Positions 63,643-64,000 of a DNA stretch of 64,000 nucleotides are shown piece after piece. The notes under the pieces are model-generated. The model worked only from the letters and a program-made list of their open reading frames with translations. It was not told where the DNA came from and did no database searches. Each line of letters opens with the position of its first letter. Position 1 is the first letter of the stretch. The DNA lies in the NCBI GenBank assembly GCA_964035015.1, contig OZ036011.1, forward strand, positions 8,421,982 through 8,485,981. The letters are read 5' to 3'. The stretch is from Corallium rubrum (Eukaryota > Cnidaria > Anthozoa > Scleralcyonacea > Coralliidae). Both the position numbers and the translations under genes were made by a program.

Positions 63643-63925
63643 TTGCATATACATGTACTGTACCCTAGTACTATTGTACGATCATTGGTAGCTTATGCAT
63701 AGTGGGTATATTTTACAGTGCATAAACGCTTCACATGTAGCTCCAAATAAGGAGATAATTTTGCTCTGAATAGCAGACAGGTAGTTTGAATACAATAGAG
63801 ACAACACTTTGACAATTAATTATTTTTATATTATTGTTATTTATTTCAGTTTCCAAAGTTACAATATTATCAGGTGAGCATATTTTTTTTTTCATTTTAA
63901 AGACGTTAGTTACCCCCTTCTTCTC

Positions 63926-63985
<60 letters not shown>

Positions 63986-64000
63986 CTCAGTTAGAGTACT
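63643..64000. other. AT-rich sequence after the Helentron, with TA microsatellite
   Basis: No gene. Contains a small GTAGCTTATGCATAGTG palindrome region near 63690 and a (TA)n tract at about 63930-63981. The Helentron 3' end should lie here or beyond. Confidence 0.6.

Overview
This is a eukaryotic, AT-rich, repeat-dense nuclear window. Spliceosomal introns, TRAF-type signalling genes, a Ty3 retroelement, a Penelope-like element, a Polinton and an endonuclease-bearing Helentron together suggest a marine invertebrate. A cnidarian, probably an anthozoan such as a coral, is my inference from the TRAF gene style and the MITE types; nothing in the window names a species.

The host backbone is a tandem TRAF locus on the minus strand. 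Gene B (55774 to 42471) and gene A (20058 to 4973) each encode RING, TRAF zinc fingers, coiled coil and a C-terminal TRAF/MATH domain, with exon structures that can be followed base by base. Between them lies unit C (42028 to 24450). It has every exon except exon 1, the first two thirds of the RING. Unit C arose by a tandem duplication whose junction lies near 42225, where intron 1 sequence is joined to a decayed minisatellite. All three exon sets are open and phase-compatible, so exon 1 of gene B could in principle be spliced to the exon 2 of either B or C.

Mobile DNA, left to right: the 3' part of a Ty3/gypsy element (1-3257); a cluster of fold-back MITEs (3268-4732); inside gene A introns a Mutator-like MITE with a 10-bp target duplication (7715-8372), a broken Tc1/mariner transposase between two near-identical MITEs (8765-11479), and a DNA transposon carrying an OTU/vertnin-like gene instead of a transposase (11583-13857); an orphan RPA70-C-like reading frame (21213-21605) and a 24-25 bp minisatellite (23454-23805) between C and A; inside one intron of unit C an 11-kb insertion stack (28282-39298) built around a Polinton; a piggyBac-type MITE with a paralogous empty site (40881-41368); a Penelope-like element in an intron of gene B (43257-45545); and a Helentron beside gene B (about 56450-63642 or further).

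The two most unusual objects are these. (1) The Polinton (29049-39107, 6-bp target duplication TATGCC) is a giant palindrome. Its left end, through most of the DNA polymerase gene, is repeated in inverted orientation as the right end, around a 2.9-kb centre that keeps the packaging ATPase and a small core-like protein but has no recognisable integrase, protease or capsid genes. It resembles snap-back defective genomes of protein-primed linear viruses. (2) The Helentron encodes an OTU protease downstream of a 2A-type motif, behind an arginine-rich heptapeptide repeat, and is joined to its Rep-helicase-endonuclease frame by an A7 run where a -1 shift would fuse the two frames. Most sequence outside the listed features is intronic or intergenic AT-rich DNA, much of it paralogous between the TRAF copies.
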